Under the pieces are notes generated by a model. It worked only from the letters and a program-made list of their open reading frames with translations. It searched no databases and was not told where the DNA came from. Of a stretch of DNA of 64,000 nucleotides, positions 1-8,108 are shown one piece after another. The position numbers and the translations under genes were made by a program. Position 1 is the first letter of the stretch, and each line of letters opens with the position of its first letter. Source of the DNA: CAYXFD01 sp964464175 (GTDB taxonomy: Bacteria > Cloacimonadota > Cloacimonadia > Cloacimonadales > JAJBBL01); assembly GCA_964464175.1 (NCBI GenBank), contig CAYXFD010000009.1:1-64000 (forward strand), read 5' to 3'.

Positions 1-54
1 AAAAGTGGAGCACTTTTTAGTTCCGACATGGTGCACTTTTCAGTTCCGCCGACA
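1..54 (-). mobile_element. IS21-type terminal end of an element lying to the left
   Basis: Read on the minus strand from 54, the sequence begins TGTCGG and holds two copies of a roughly 26-bp unit (GGAACT, A-rich run, AAGTGC, CCAC). Multiple internal repeats beginning with TG are typical of IS21-family ends, where IstA binds. The end cuts into the istA reading frame on its right, so this copy appears to have inserted into an older IS21 element. Only the end is in the window. Confidence 0.55.
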
Positions 55-1463
55 CCAGGGTTTGGAGTATATGACAATGCTCTTTGACACGCACTTTCAA
101 GTCTTTGAACAGAATATCGATCAGCCGATTTTAAGAGTGCCAGGCAAGATCGGTATCCTTGTTGCTCAACGCGACAAGATGTCAATATAGACTTAATGAC
201 AACTGTTGTACTTTCACCTACCTGCTTAGCCCAAGAGATAAAACGATCAGCATCCCATTCCAGATATTTTTGATGTTGTTCGGGCATATGCTCAGGCAGT
301 GTCTGATATTGTCCAGGATATCCAAATCTTCTTACATGAGAAGCTATTCTGCAAGAGTTATAGAAAATCTCTACTACCTTACTTGTAGCCCTTATATCAA
401 CTCGATGTTTAATGTATTCGTAAGGAACAGAATAATACATTTTATCAAAGCTGATGTGATAGTTAAATTGAACAGTTGCTTGAGCCCAAGTAGCCAGTTC
501 ATAAGGTTGTAACGGTAAAGGAATGAGCAAGTGTTGCTCTTCTTTCAGAAAAACACTTTTTCTGCTCCCTTCCTTCTTTTGAAACGGTTTTGTATTGAAC
601 TCCTCCAGCTTAACCTTTATTACAGTATTGAGCTCATGGAGAGAAAAAAAAGTATAGTTCCTCATTGCGGCAATAATCCATGTAGATATAACTCCAACTG
701 TTGCTTCTGCACTCGGTTTGTCTTTGGGCTTTCTTACTCTAGCCGGAAGGACAACAGTATCGTAATATGAAGACATCTCAGCATATATCCTGTTAACAGT
801 AGTGTCACGCCAAGATACGGTATCAACACCAGTCTTTAAATTATCAGGGATTAGTATTTTGGCAACTCCTTTAAAATAATTGAAACAGTTTATGTGAGCC
901 TGTATCCAACTTTCCATTTTCATGGACAGAAAGGCTTCTACATAAGAATAGCCACTGTACGCGAGAGCTGCGACAAAGACATAGGCTTTTATAGGCTCTC
1001 CGGTAATGTTGTTTTTGATCACAGCGGTTTGGCCGGCCCAGTCAACCTCAAGCTTTTCTGCCGGTTTATGCTGAATACGCATTGTCGCCTTTGTCTTACA
1101 GGAATAATCATGATAATACTTACAAAACTGAGTGTACTTGTAAGGAATGCGATCACTATTTCTACAGCTTTCAGAGTACTCATGCCATAATAACGACAAT
1201 GTCACACCGCTTTTAGCAAGTTCTTTGTGTACATGTGCGTAATCAGGCATCTGGTGCTTCCTAAGTTGGTCGTCTGCCGGAAAAAGCTTATCCTCTATCA
1301 TCTGATTGGATAAACTATCAGGCAATGGCCACTCAATCTCCATTTCAACTGCTCTTTGCAGGACCTTCGATACGGTGTTTCGGGAACATGATAGACTTGA
1401 TGCTATGCCTCTTCTGCTCACTCCCAAACTGTTTAATCGAAGAATTTCTCGATAGTTGGTCAT
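55..1463 (-). pseudogene. istA: IS21-family transposase IstA, C-terminally truncated
   Basis: The minus strand is open from ATG 1463 to the window edge and encodes an IstA transposase. The start is set by GGAGG just upstream; ATG 1478 is in frame but poorly placed. An N-terminal helix-turn-helix reads SRRGIASSLSCSRNTVSKVL. The DDE core is visible as VDWAG, then PDNLK, then an acidic residue in KPSAEATVG. The C-terminal IstA signature GYRSCLALLKSADRY is present, but the natural end is lost: after ALSYTPNP the frame runs into the terminal repeat of another IS21-like element (1-54). About the last 30-40 residues are therefore missing. No istB is visible. Family assignment is firm; loss of activity is inferred. 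Confidence 0.85.
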
Positions 1464-1539
1464 TATATTGACCTCCATGTTTTATTTACACCTTAATGGT
1501 GCATATACCCATGGATTTAAATGACCCCAAAATGGCAAG

Positions 1540-1625
1540 GTGGCTCTGTCTAGCGAAAGAGGTGGCTCACTTTTTGCGTGAGGGTGGCTCAAAAACTCCG
1601 TACAAGTGGCTCTATTTGACCGTAG
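1540..1625 (-). repeat. IS21 left-end multiple repeats, GTGGCTC x4 at 22-bp period
   Basis: GTGGCTC occurs at 1540, 1562, 1584 and 1606, exactly 22 bp apart, upstream of the istA start at 1463. This phased array is the kind of transposase-binding end found in IS21-family elements, so it is probably the upstream end of the element carrying the istA copy at 55-1463. The precise terminal TG and target duplication cannot be fixed from this sequence. Confidence 0.6.
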
Positions 1626-1690
1626 TATTCAGTATTAGTTGATCGATAGCACGAATCGCTTTATGCAGAGTGTGGGGAGCTGAAGAAATA

Positions 1691-1746
1691 ATAAAGTGGT
1701 GCACTTTAAACTGCCAAAAGTGGTGCAGATTAAAATGCCGTTGACA
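1691..1746 (-). mobile_element. Second IS21-type terminal end (GTGGTGCA repeats)
   Basis: GTGGTGCA occurs at 1696 and 1720, followed by GACA at 1743-1746, which reads TGTC on the minus strand. The layout resembles the end at 1-54 (GTGGAGCA and ATGGTGCA) and has the same orientation, but differs from the GTGGCTC array at 1540-1612. At least two IS21-like lineages are therefore nested here. Confidence 0.5.
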
Positions 1747-2000
1747 GGCATCCTTGGTGACTTAACTGGTGCTGTGGCAGACGGCACAGATTTAGTCGAA
1801 GGAGCCGCTACATTAGGTATAGGTATTGCTGCTTCAAGATTGGTGCGATATGCGTTCAAGAAATTCAATCTAAAGGTGTTGATAAAATCAATACTCTTAC
1901 TAGAAAAACAGCACCAAAAATGACTTTAGCAAAATTACTTGAAGCCGATGCACCTGTAGCTTTGCTTATTGGCCCTTATAGTGAAATGTTGAAAGAGGTA
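1747..2000 (+). pseudogene. Broken hypothetical gene directly after the IS end
   Basis: Immediately right of the IS end the plus strand reads GILGDLTGAVADGTDLVEG then ATLGIGIAASRLVRYA in one frame. After about position 1860 sensible coding continues in another frame (EIQSKGVDKINTLTRKTAP, KMTLAKLLEADAPVALLIGP) up to TGA at 1998-2000. The 5' end was lost to the IS element and the body is frameshifted. No family was recognised. Confidence 0.4.
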
Positions 2001-2007
2001 TGATCCT

Positions 2008-2199
2008 ATGCTTATCGGTGCAGGTATTAACACTATAAAGGGAGCCACAGATGCTATATTGAATAAAAATAGTCTGAAAATGCTTGAAAATATAAAAGAA
2101 TCAGCTATTTTAGAACTCATTCCAGAAGAAAAGCATCTAACATCAAATATCTTGCTAAAATGTTTCCTTCGGCTGAAAAGTTACCAAGTAATCCGATAT
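2008..2199 (+). pseudogene. Small broken hypothetical gene
   Basis: ATG 2008 begins MLIGAGINTIKGATDAIL and continues to LELIPEE. Around 2130 coding character moves one frame over (SNIKYLAKMFPSAEKLPSNPI, ending at TAA about 2199), which suggests a frameshift. It follows the previous remnant after 7 bp. I do not recognise the family; both remnants may belong to one cargo gene pair. Confidence 0.35.
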
Positions 2200-2309
2200 A
2201 AAATGGAGATACTGATGAAAATAAAAGAAATTGAAACGACAGACAGCGTCTCGTTGCGCCAGGCTGGAGGCAGTAATGATAGAATATCGTTGTCTTAGTG
2301 GTGTTTTTC

Positions 2310-3176
2310 ATGTATAGACCTAAGAGAATAACATTAATCGGATGGTTCTTAATTATTTGGAACTCATTTCTCACTCTATCATACGTCCCTCAAGCATACT
2401 TTGGTTTAAGTATGTCATTTACTGATGCACTTATTCAAGCCATAAATCCCATTTACATATTTTTTATAATCATCGGTGTTGCTTTACTATTAAGAAAAAA
2501 CTGGGCTAGGGTTTTGTATATTGTAGTAGCACCACTATTACTAACAATAGATTTTATTTTTGGATATTATCAAATGGGATTAGAAGGTGTATTAGATCTA
2601 TTACCAGCATTAATTATTAGGACAATGATCGTATTAATGCTAGAATCCCATTGCTCCAAAAAGTGGTTCAAGAAAGATGATTATAAGACATTCTCTTACG
2701 CTGAAATCGTATGGATATTGGGAGAACAGTTTAGAGATATCAAAGGTACAACAGAATTAATAAGAGTACTAAAACCATTTTCAGCAGAAGAGGTATTACT
2801 AGATACAGCCGAGTTAGAAGAGATTAGAGTTCTCACAAATCACTTACCCTTCGTTGTTAAATTATTTTCTATTAAAGAAGAAGGAAAGCGTTTTGTTGAG
2901 GTGGAAGCTTACTTTACTAATTATGATGAGTTGGTAAATCTTCGTGTTCAATTGTTTTTCCCATCTCCAGAAGATAAGAAAGATGCTCGTAAATATTGGG
3001 AAAAAGAGCTTACCCCTTTCATTATTAATTCCTATAAGGAGCGTAATCTCAAAACGGATTACTTAATGCCTAACTCGATTTCATTTGAGTATGATAAGAT
3101 TATAGCTGTTTCAAGACTTGTGCCAGATTTGCCATCAGTTTCATGCTGGTTCACGGACATAGAATATGCATTTTGA
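2310..3176 (+). CDS. Hypothetical multi-pass membrane protein
   Basis: A 288-residue protein of unknown family. The first about 130 residues contain four hydrophobic segments (near LIGWFLIIWNSFLTL, PIYIFFIIIGVALLL, VLYIVVAPLLLTI and DLLPALIIRTMIVLML). A soluble charged region of about 155 residues follows. ATG 2310 was chosen because the upstream in-frame GTG 2298 overlaps other sequence and neither start has a clear ribosome binding site. The AT-rich codon usage matches the surrounding cargo. No catalytic motif was seen. It may be a membrane-anchored accessory protein of the mobile element, but function is unknown. Confidence 0.6.
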   Translation: MYRPKRITLIGWFLIIWNSFLTLSYVPQAYFGLSMSFTDALIQAINPIYIFFIIIGVALLLRKNWARVLYIVVAPLLLTIDFIFGYYQMGLEGVLDLLPALIIRTMIVLMLESHCSKKWFKKDDYKTFSYAEIVWILGEQFRDIKGTTELIRVLKPFSAEEVLLDTAELEEIRVLTNHLPFVVKLFSIKEEGKRFVEVEAYFTNYDELVNLRVQLFFPSPEDKKDARKYWEKELTPFIINSYKERNLKTDYLMPNSISFEYDKIIAVSRLVPDLPSVSCWFTDIEYAF

Positions 3177-3240
3177 TGTTTGACGAACGAGAGATGAAGC
3201 TATAGGATATTGAGCGGTATCAGTTGGTTAGGATGTTTGT

Positions 3241-3405
3241 TTATAAGTCTGTTCTTTGTACACTGGGTAACATCTCGCTTCTTTCTCTTTCATTTAGATT
3301 AAAATATTTAGCCAACTCTTCAATAATTTCCATTTTCTTGTACTGTTTCCCATCAGAAACGGTTTTCAATAAAGGCAGCATTATAGTCTGAAAGTCTGGC
3401 ATCAT
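3241..3405 (-). pseudogene. mrr: Mrr restriction endonuclease N-terminal domain, truncated
   Basis: A 54-residue minus-strand ORF with a strong AAGGAGG ribosome binding site ahead of tandem ATGs at 3405 and 3402. It reads MMPDFQTIMLPLLKTVSDGK and continues EIIEELAKYFNLNERERSEMLPS, closely matching the winged-helix N-terminal domain of Mrr-type endonucleases (PDFQ..MLPLL; LPSG). The frame stops right after the LPS motif, so the PDDEXK catalytic domain is absent. It is either a decayed Mrr or a stand-alone DNA-binding fragment. It lies about 2 kb from the type I locus, in keeping with a defence-rich element. Confidence 0.7.
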
Positions 3406-3474
3406 ATTTGCCTCCTTTTAATACAATTAAAATTTGTAGTCCATCTTATTGTCTATGTATTAATTCCAACTATT

Positions 3475-3618
3475 TCATGCAATTCTGTCAAGAAAAGTTA
3501 TCTTCTGGTGGCGGTTTAGATCATAATAAACCCTACCCGTAGCAATCTCAGGCATATTATGATCAATCAGGAGAATAAACCTGTCGTTTTTTACCTTGCA
3601 TATTCTAATGCCTTTACT
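3475..3618 (-). pseudogene. Short unrecognised coding remnant
   Basis: The minus strand is open for about 47 codons and reads RFILLIDHNMPEIATGRVYY and then LNRHQKITFLDRIA before a stop. The composition is protein-like, but there is no convincing start codon or ribosome binding site, so it is probably a fragment of a lost gene upstream of the Mrr piece. Family not recognised. Confidence 0.25.
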
Positions 3619-3749
3619 TTAGTTGTTCCAGATTTTTAACTACTTAATAATCATTGGCAAATGTTGCACTCAGATCAAGGGAGGCTAAGAGAATTAAAGA
3701 GCACTCACTAAAATTAATAAATGCATAAGAAAAATAAAGGAGGATTGAT

Positions 3750-4220
3750 ATGAAGAACGTAATAGAAAGATTATTAGTCGCAGTTTTAACTATTGGAGCT
3801 TCCATAACTCTATTTTCATGTTCAGCAACTTCAAGACCATTAATAAGGACTACAAATACAATAGATATAACTGGAAAAGTTATGTTTCTGCCAATAATAG
3901 TAGACCTTGATGTTATCGAGACTAGAATTTCAGGTAGTGCCGCAAGGCAATTTAAAGGTCGCACGGCTAGAGAGTCTGACATTGAACTTGTTAAGCAGCT
4001 AGCTTTAACTAATGCTATTTTCACTTCAAAGTCAGATACATTGATTGAGCCAGTATATGTGATTGAAGTAGTTTCTCTTTCTCAAGAAGGGGTCACATTT
4101 GAGCCTAGATATGAAGTTAGGGTTAGTGTTAGCGGATTTCCGGGTAATTACAGTAATTTCAGGGTAATCAATGAAGAGGACATAAACTTATTACAAAAAT
4201 CTTCAATCCTGACGCCATGA
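3750..4220 (+). CDS. Putative lipoprotein of unknown function
   Basis: A 156-residue protein with a good ribosome binding site (AAAGGAGG before ATG 3750). The N-terminus is a lipoprotein signal: positive MKNVIER, a hydrophobic stretch, then the lipobox LFSC with the acylated cysteine at residue 24. The mature part is about 130 residues of mixed beta character (TGKVMFLPIIVDLDV; YEVRVSVSGFPG) without recognisable motifs. It probably sits on a membrane facing the periplasm. It is convergent with the BRO-N remnant, with which its 3' end overlaps. No enzymatic role can be assigned. Confidence 0.65.
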   Translation: MKNVIERLLVAVLTIGASITLFSCSATSRPLIRTTNTIDITGKVMFLPIIVDLDVIETRISGSAARQFKGRTARESDIELVKQLALTNAIFTSKSDTLIEPVYVIEVVSLSQEGVTFEPRYEVRVSVSGFPGNYSNFRVINEEDINLLQKSSILTP

Positions 4221-4575
4221 TAATTCTCCTTTCTAAATTTCCATTCTGTAAAGGTAGGGCATGAGTATTGAGGCAGATAAAAAAGAAGATTGATAAGTCA
4301 TCTCCTTTTATCAGGCTATGATGGTAAGAGAATGGTGGGCAATTAGCAGGCAAAGAGGTAGTTAATAGCGTCGGAGAAAGGCCTATTGCCGCACTGTAAA
4401 AAACTGCCTCACTATTGAGTATAACTGCATTGCCGGCATCTTTGGAATATTCACCTACCGATTTGGTAGGTAGTTTATCCTCTGATTCTAACCTCCGTGT
4501 CATTGCGTTGGTTGTGGCATATTCCAATATCTCCGCCACATCCCTTGCTACGAACCAAGGTTCGGTACCTCTCAT
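4168..4575 (-). pseudogene. BRO-N (prophage antirepressor) domain remnant
   Basis: The first 65 or so residues read EPWFVARDVAEILEYA, then RRLESEDKLPTKSVGEYS, then AVILNSEAVFYSAAIGLS. This is the core of the BRO-N domain of phage antirepressors (PWFVA.DVA..L.Y and a later residue line NE.GLY). The N-terminal strand is short: the frame is open only to about 4599 upstream and no ribosome binding site is seen. After AAIGLS the sequence no longer resembles BRO and runs over the 3' end of the convergent lipoprotein gene. It is read as a decayed gene from a phage or mobile element. Only the BRO-N identity is well supported. Confidence 0.6.
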
Positions 4576-4657
4576 CGCTATCCGGATTTTCTCTACTATA
4601 TATAGCTATATAACGCGAGGCAAGATAGATCAGTTTGGCACGGTTGTCCGGATTTGG

Positions 4658-4760
4658 TACACAGTTTTGTGTATACGGTGTAGCATTTTTTACACGAAAA
4701 AGGCCAAAAAGTGGGTGTAGGTGTGTAGTGATTGCGCGTAAAGCGTGTAGTAAATGTGTA
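4658..4760. promoter_or_regulatory. Cluster of GTGTA/TACAC pentamers
   Basis: Eight GTGTA or TACAC pentamers lie in 103 bp (4658, 4669, 4678, 4691, 4715, 4723, 4745, 4756), upstream of the BRO-N remnant on the minus strand. Such a cluster could be an operator or iteron-like protein-binding region, but spacing is irregular and no partner protein is known. Confidence 0.25.
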
Positions 4761-4816
4761 TATCATGTGCAAATGGAGCACAGCAATATTAGTGATGTAA
4801 CCCCCAATGACATCCG

Positions 4817-5224
4817 CTATTTATATGTCTGGCATTCAATAAGATAGAAGATTGCGGGGAAGATAATAATTGCTACAAACAGGATAGGAAACATGGTGGC
4901 TGGGTTGCCTGAGACGCGAAATACAGTAAAAATTAGCGAATATGCCCAACAGTCCCGATAGAAAAGGACCACAGTACCGGTAAAAATGAGATAGGGAGGC
5001 TCCTCGATTTGGTTGAGAAAATACCCCTTCTGACCGGAAGGCCTCTTAATCGTTCGTTTGACCGGCTCAATATGAGAGCGATTATTGAGCTGCCTCGTCC
5101 TTCTGACGGGATTTGCCAGCCTGGCCATTGATCTCTCAATAAACGGCGGTTTTGGTGGCTTCCTGTTGAAAGCCGTTGACAACTTACCGGAACATATTCC
5201 GCTGAAGTAGTAGTAATCTATCAA
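4817..5224 (-). CDS. Doubtful hypothetical protein with a C-terminal membrane segment
   Basis: A 135-codon open frame from TTG 5224 with no ribosome binding site. The N-terminal half is basic (RRTRQLNNRSHIEPVKRTIK) and the C-terminal half has two hydrophobic stretches (YLIFTGTVVLFY and PILFVAIIIFPAIFYLIE). It may be a small membrane protein or a non-coding stretch upstream of hsdM. I do not recognise a family and consider it uncertain. Confidence 0.25.
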   Translation of the reverse strand: MIDYYYFSGICSGKLSTAFNRKPPKPPFIERSMARLANPVRRTRQLNNRSHIEPVKRTIKRPSGQKGYFLNQIEEPPYLIFTGTVVLFYRDCWAYSLIFTVFRVSGNPATMFPILFVAIIIFPAIFYLIECQTYK

Positions 5225-5285
5225 GCAAATGGAACATTGTATCGCATATTATAGTTTTTAATAAGACTAATTAGCCAACCATTTC

Positions 5286-5314
5286 TTGACAAATAGAGGA
5301 CGAGTGCATTAGAA
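5286..5314 (+). promoter_or_regulatory. Candidate sigma-70 promoter for the hsd operon
   Basis: TTGACA at 5286-5291 is a perfect -35 hexamer, followed 17 bp later by TTAGAA, a weak -10, about 83 bp upstream of the hsdM ATG. The spacing is right, but the -10 is poor, so this is only a candidate. Confidence 0.3.
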
Positions 5315-5396
5315 GGTCTTTAGATATTTGTACTTGAAAGTTAAGGCTATCTGATTCGCAGAAGAGAATGCGAGAAAGCAAATAGAAGGAGATGAT

Positions 5397-6947
5397 ATGA
5401 ACCAGAACGGTAATCATATCGAAGCACGGCTTTGGGCTGCGGCAGATGAGTTGCGAGCAAATTCTAAACTGAAATCTTCCGAGTATTCTGTCCCTGTATT
5501 GGGTTTGATTTTTCTTCGGTTTGCTGATTATAAGTTCCAGGCAGCTTCTGAAGATGTTACCCGGGAACAAACCGGTCGCAGACAGATAAGCCCAGCAGAC
5601 TATCAGGCAAGAGGTGTTCTTTATCTTCCCGAGGAGTCGAGGTTCTCTGAATTAATCAAACTCCCAGAAGGTAATGATGTGGGTAGAGCTATCAACGAGG
5701 CAATGCGGGCAGTTGAGAAAGACAATCCGGCTCTTAAAGAAATTCTGCCCAAAACCTATAATCGCTTCGATAATACCTTACTGATGGAACTGCTCAAGAT
5801 AATGAACTCCATTCCTATGGATATCGAGGGAGATGCCTTCGGCAAGATCTATGAATACTTTCTCGGACATTTTGCCATGAGTGAAGGGCAGAAAGGTGGT
5901 GAATTCTTCACTCCGACACCTATAGTCAAGCTGATAGTAAATATAATCGAACCTTATAAAGGAAGAATATACGATCCTGCCTGTGGATCAGGGGGTATGT
6001 TTGTTCAAAGTGCCAGATTTGTTGAGGAGCATCGAAAATATAACGGTGGCAGCGTGCTGAGTGTATATGGCCAGGAGAGAGTTTCAGAGACGGTTAGATT
6101 AGCCAAAATGAACCTTGCCGTACATGGTCTTGGAGGGGATATCCGTCAGGGAAATGCCTATTATGAAGATTTGCATAGCTCTGTCAGTAAATTTGATTTT
6201 GTGATGGCAAATCCACCGTTCAACGTTGACAGAGTTGACAAAGAACGCTTAAAAGACGATAAACGTTTTCCTTTCGGACTTCCCAGAGCAGACAATGCCA
6301 ATTATCTCTGGATACAGATATTTTACAGCACCCTAAACGACAAGGGCAGAGCCGGATTCGTTATGGCTAATTCTGCAGCCGATGCAAGAGGATCCGAACT
6401 CGAAATAAGAAAAAAGATGATTGAAGATGGAGCTGTAGATGTAATGGTTGCTGTCAGTTCCAATTTCTTCTACACAGTAACCCTACCCTGTACTCTTTGG
6501 TTTTTTGATAAGGCTAAGCGTAATGATGACAGACGGGATAAGGTACTCTTCATCGATGCCCGGCATTTATACCGTCAGATAGACCGAGCCCACAGAGAAT
6601 GGACACCTGCCCAGATAGAGTTTCTGGCTAATATTGTCAGACTATATCGAGCTGAAGAAATGGAAGATCTGCACGATAGTTCAACCATGACGGAAGAGCA
6701 TTTTCCTGAAGGACAATATCAAGATGTTGCCGGTCTCTGTAAGATAGCAACCATAGAGGAGATAGAACAGCAGGGTTGGAGCCTCAATCCGGGCAGATAT
6801 GTCGGAGTTGCTGCCAGAGAAGAGGAAGACTTCGATTTCAAGGAGAGATTGGAAGAGCTGAACGAGGAGCTGGAAGTATTGAATACTGAAGCGAGAGAAT
6901 TAGAAGATAGAATAGCTGAGAATGTGGCGAAGTTGCTGGAGAGTTGA
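5397..6947 (+). CDS. hsdM: Type I restriction-modification DNA methyltransferase subunit HsdM
   Basis: A 516-residue N6-adenine methyltransferase, normal length for HsdM. The helical N-terminal HsdM_N domain is seen at about residues 5-140. The Rossmann methylase domain follows, with the S-adenosylmethionine motif DPACGSGG from residue 193 and the catalytic NPPF motif at 272-275. A coiled C-terminal tail (ELEDRIAENVAKLL) contacts HsdS in known complexes. AAGGAG precedes ATG 5397. It is the first gene of hsdM, DUF1016, hsdS, DUF262-AlbA_2, hsdR. With two HsdM and one HsdS it should methylate a bipartite target and protect the host. The stop codon lies just before the DUF1016 start; the last about 45 bp are repeated at 8042-8104. 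Confidence 0.95.
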   Translation: MNQNGNHIEARLWAAADELRANSKLKSSEYSVPVLGLIFLRFADYKFQAASEDVTREQTGRRQISPADYQARGVLYLPEESRFSELIKLPEGNDVGRAINEAMRAVEKDNPALKEILPKTYNRFDNTLLMELLKIMNSIPMDIEGDAFGKIYEYFLGHFAMSEGQKGGEFFTPTPIVKLIVNIIEPYKGRIYDPACGSGGMFVQSARFVEEHRKYNGGSVLSVYGQERVSETVRLAKMNLAVHGLGGDIRQGNAYYEDLHSSVSKFDFVMANPPFNVDRVDKERLKDDKRFPFGLPRADNANYLWIQIFYSTLNDKGRAGFVMANSAADARGSELEIRKKMIEDGAVDVMVAVSSNFFYTVTLPCTLWFFDKAKRNDDRRDKVLFIDARHLYRQIDRAHREWTPAQIEFLANIVRLYRAEEMEDLHDSSTMTEEHFPEGQYQDVAGLCKIATIEEIEQQGWSLNPGRYVGVAAREEEDFDFKERLEELNEELEVLNTEARELEDRIAENVAKLLES

Positions 6948-6949
6948 AT

Positions 6950-8008
6950 ATGGCTGAGAATGGAATGAAAGGGGAAGTAACAGAAATATTCGCTAATGAT
7001 TCTGTTCTGCTGAATGATCTGTGCCAAATGATCAAGGAGAGCCGGAATAGTGTCGCTGTAACAATCAACAGAACTATAACACTTCTCTACTGGCAAATCG
7101 GGCAGCGAATCAATCGCGAGGTATTGAAGGGACAAAGAGCCGTTTATGGTAAAAGAATTCTTGCCACAGTGTCGCAGCAATTAGTAGCGGAATTTGGTGA
7201 GGGATTCAGTTATACCGCATTAAGCAGAATGATCAAGTTTTACGAGTATTTTCAGGATGAGAAGATTGTTGCCACACTGTCGCAACAATTAAGCTGGTCG
7301 CACTTTCGCGAGTTACTCCCTCTAAATGAACCATTGAAAAGAGATTTCTATGCTGCTCTGTGCAGAATAGAGAATTGGAGTGTTCGTACCCTCAGAAAGA
7401 AGATTGCATCCATGCTTTATGAGCGGACTGCTTTATCTAAAAAACCGGAGAAATTGATCAAACAGGAGATTGAAAAACTCTCTAAAACTGACCAGTTGAC
7501 TCCCGATTTAATTTTTCGAGACCCCTACTTTCTTGATTTCCTCGGGCTCAAAGACAGATACTTAGAGAAAGATTTGGAAGATGCTATCCTGCGTGAAATC
7601 GAAACGTTCATATTAGAAATAGGTGTAGGCTTTACTTTTGTTGCAAGACAAAAAAGGATGACTATTGATGATGAAGACTTTTACCTTGATCTTCTCTTTT
7701 TCCACAGAAGCCTTAGAAGGCTTGTAGCTATCGAGTTGAAACTCGATCATTTCAGACCTGAGTATAAAGGACAAATGGAGCTTTATCTGCGTTGGTTGGA
7801 TAAATATGAACGACAACAACACGAAGAATCTCCCTTAGGGTTGATTCTTTGTAGCGGGAAAAGAGAGGAGCAGATTGAACTTTTAGAGCTGAGCAGTGCC
7901 GGAATTCATGTTGCAGAATATCTCATAGAATTGCCTTCAAAAAATCTCCTGCAAAAGAAACTTCACAGCGCTATAACGATAGCCCGTGAAAAGTATGAAC
8001 AAAAATGA
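6950..8008 (+). CDS. DUF1016 (YhcG-like) PDDEXK-type nuclease
   Basis: A 352-residue DUF1016 protein. The N-terminal helical domain includes LYWQIGQRIN and the family hallmark LSWSHFRELLPL. The C-terminal domain has a PD-(D/E)XK nuclease core: D247 in FYLDLLFFHR, then E262 and K264 in AIELK. ATG 6950 begins 2 nt after the hsdM stop; an in-frame TTG at 6944 is less likely. DUF1016 proteins are often found inside type I restriction loci, where their role is not settled; a nuclease role is inferred. It lies between hsdM and hsdS, and a copy of the hsdM tail follows it, so it looks like a later insertion into a two-gene junction. Confidence 0.85.
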   Translation: MAENGMKGEVTEIFANDSVLLNDLCQMIKESRNSVAVTINRTITLLYWQIGQRINREVLKGQRAVYGKRILATVSQQLVAEFGEGFSYTALSRMIKFYEYFQDEKIVATLSQQLSWSHFRELLPLNEPLKRDFYAALCRIENWSVRTLRKKIASMLYERTALSKKPEKLIKQEIEKLSKTDQLTPDLIFRDPYFLDFLGLKDRYLEKDLEDAILREIETFILEIGVGFTFVARQKRMTIDDEDFYLDLLFFHRSLRRLVAIELKLDHFRPEYKGQMELYLRWLDKYERQQHEESPLGLILCSGKREEQIELLELSSAGIHVAEYLIELPSKNLLQKKLHSAITIAREKYEQK

Positions 8009-8041
8009 GACTGAACGATGTTTAGCGGACAACAAATAACA

Positions 8042-8104
8042 ATGTCTGAGAGAAGTGAATTGGAAGAAAGAATAGCTGAGAACGTGGCGAAGTTGCTGGA
8101 ATAA
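8042..8104 (+). pseudogene. Duplicated 3' end of hsdM
   Basis: A 20-codon frame (MSERSELEERIAENVAKLLE, then TAA) repeats the HsdM C-terminus (ARELEDRIAENVAKLLES). At DNA level 31 of 32 bases match from AGAATAGCTGAG to the stop region (6909-6940 against 8069-8100). It sits between the DUF1016 gene and hsdS. The simplest reading is that DNA with DUF1016 entered at the hsdM end by a process that copied or retained the tail, leaving this scar 5 nt before hsdS. It may still be translated and aid coupling to hsdS. Confidence 0.75.
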
Positions 8105-8108
8105 ATTC

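Noticed and set aside
4596..4847. Small ORFs on both strands around the pentamer cluster
   Set aside because: No ribosome binding sites or protein-like composition; they reflect the repeated GTGTA sequence.
4933..5139. 68-codon minus-strand ORF overlapping the 135-codon one
   Set aside because: Neither frame shows clear coding signs; the longer one has a hydrophobic tail and was kept at low confidence.
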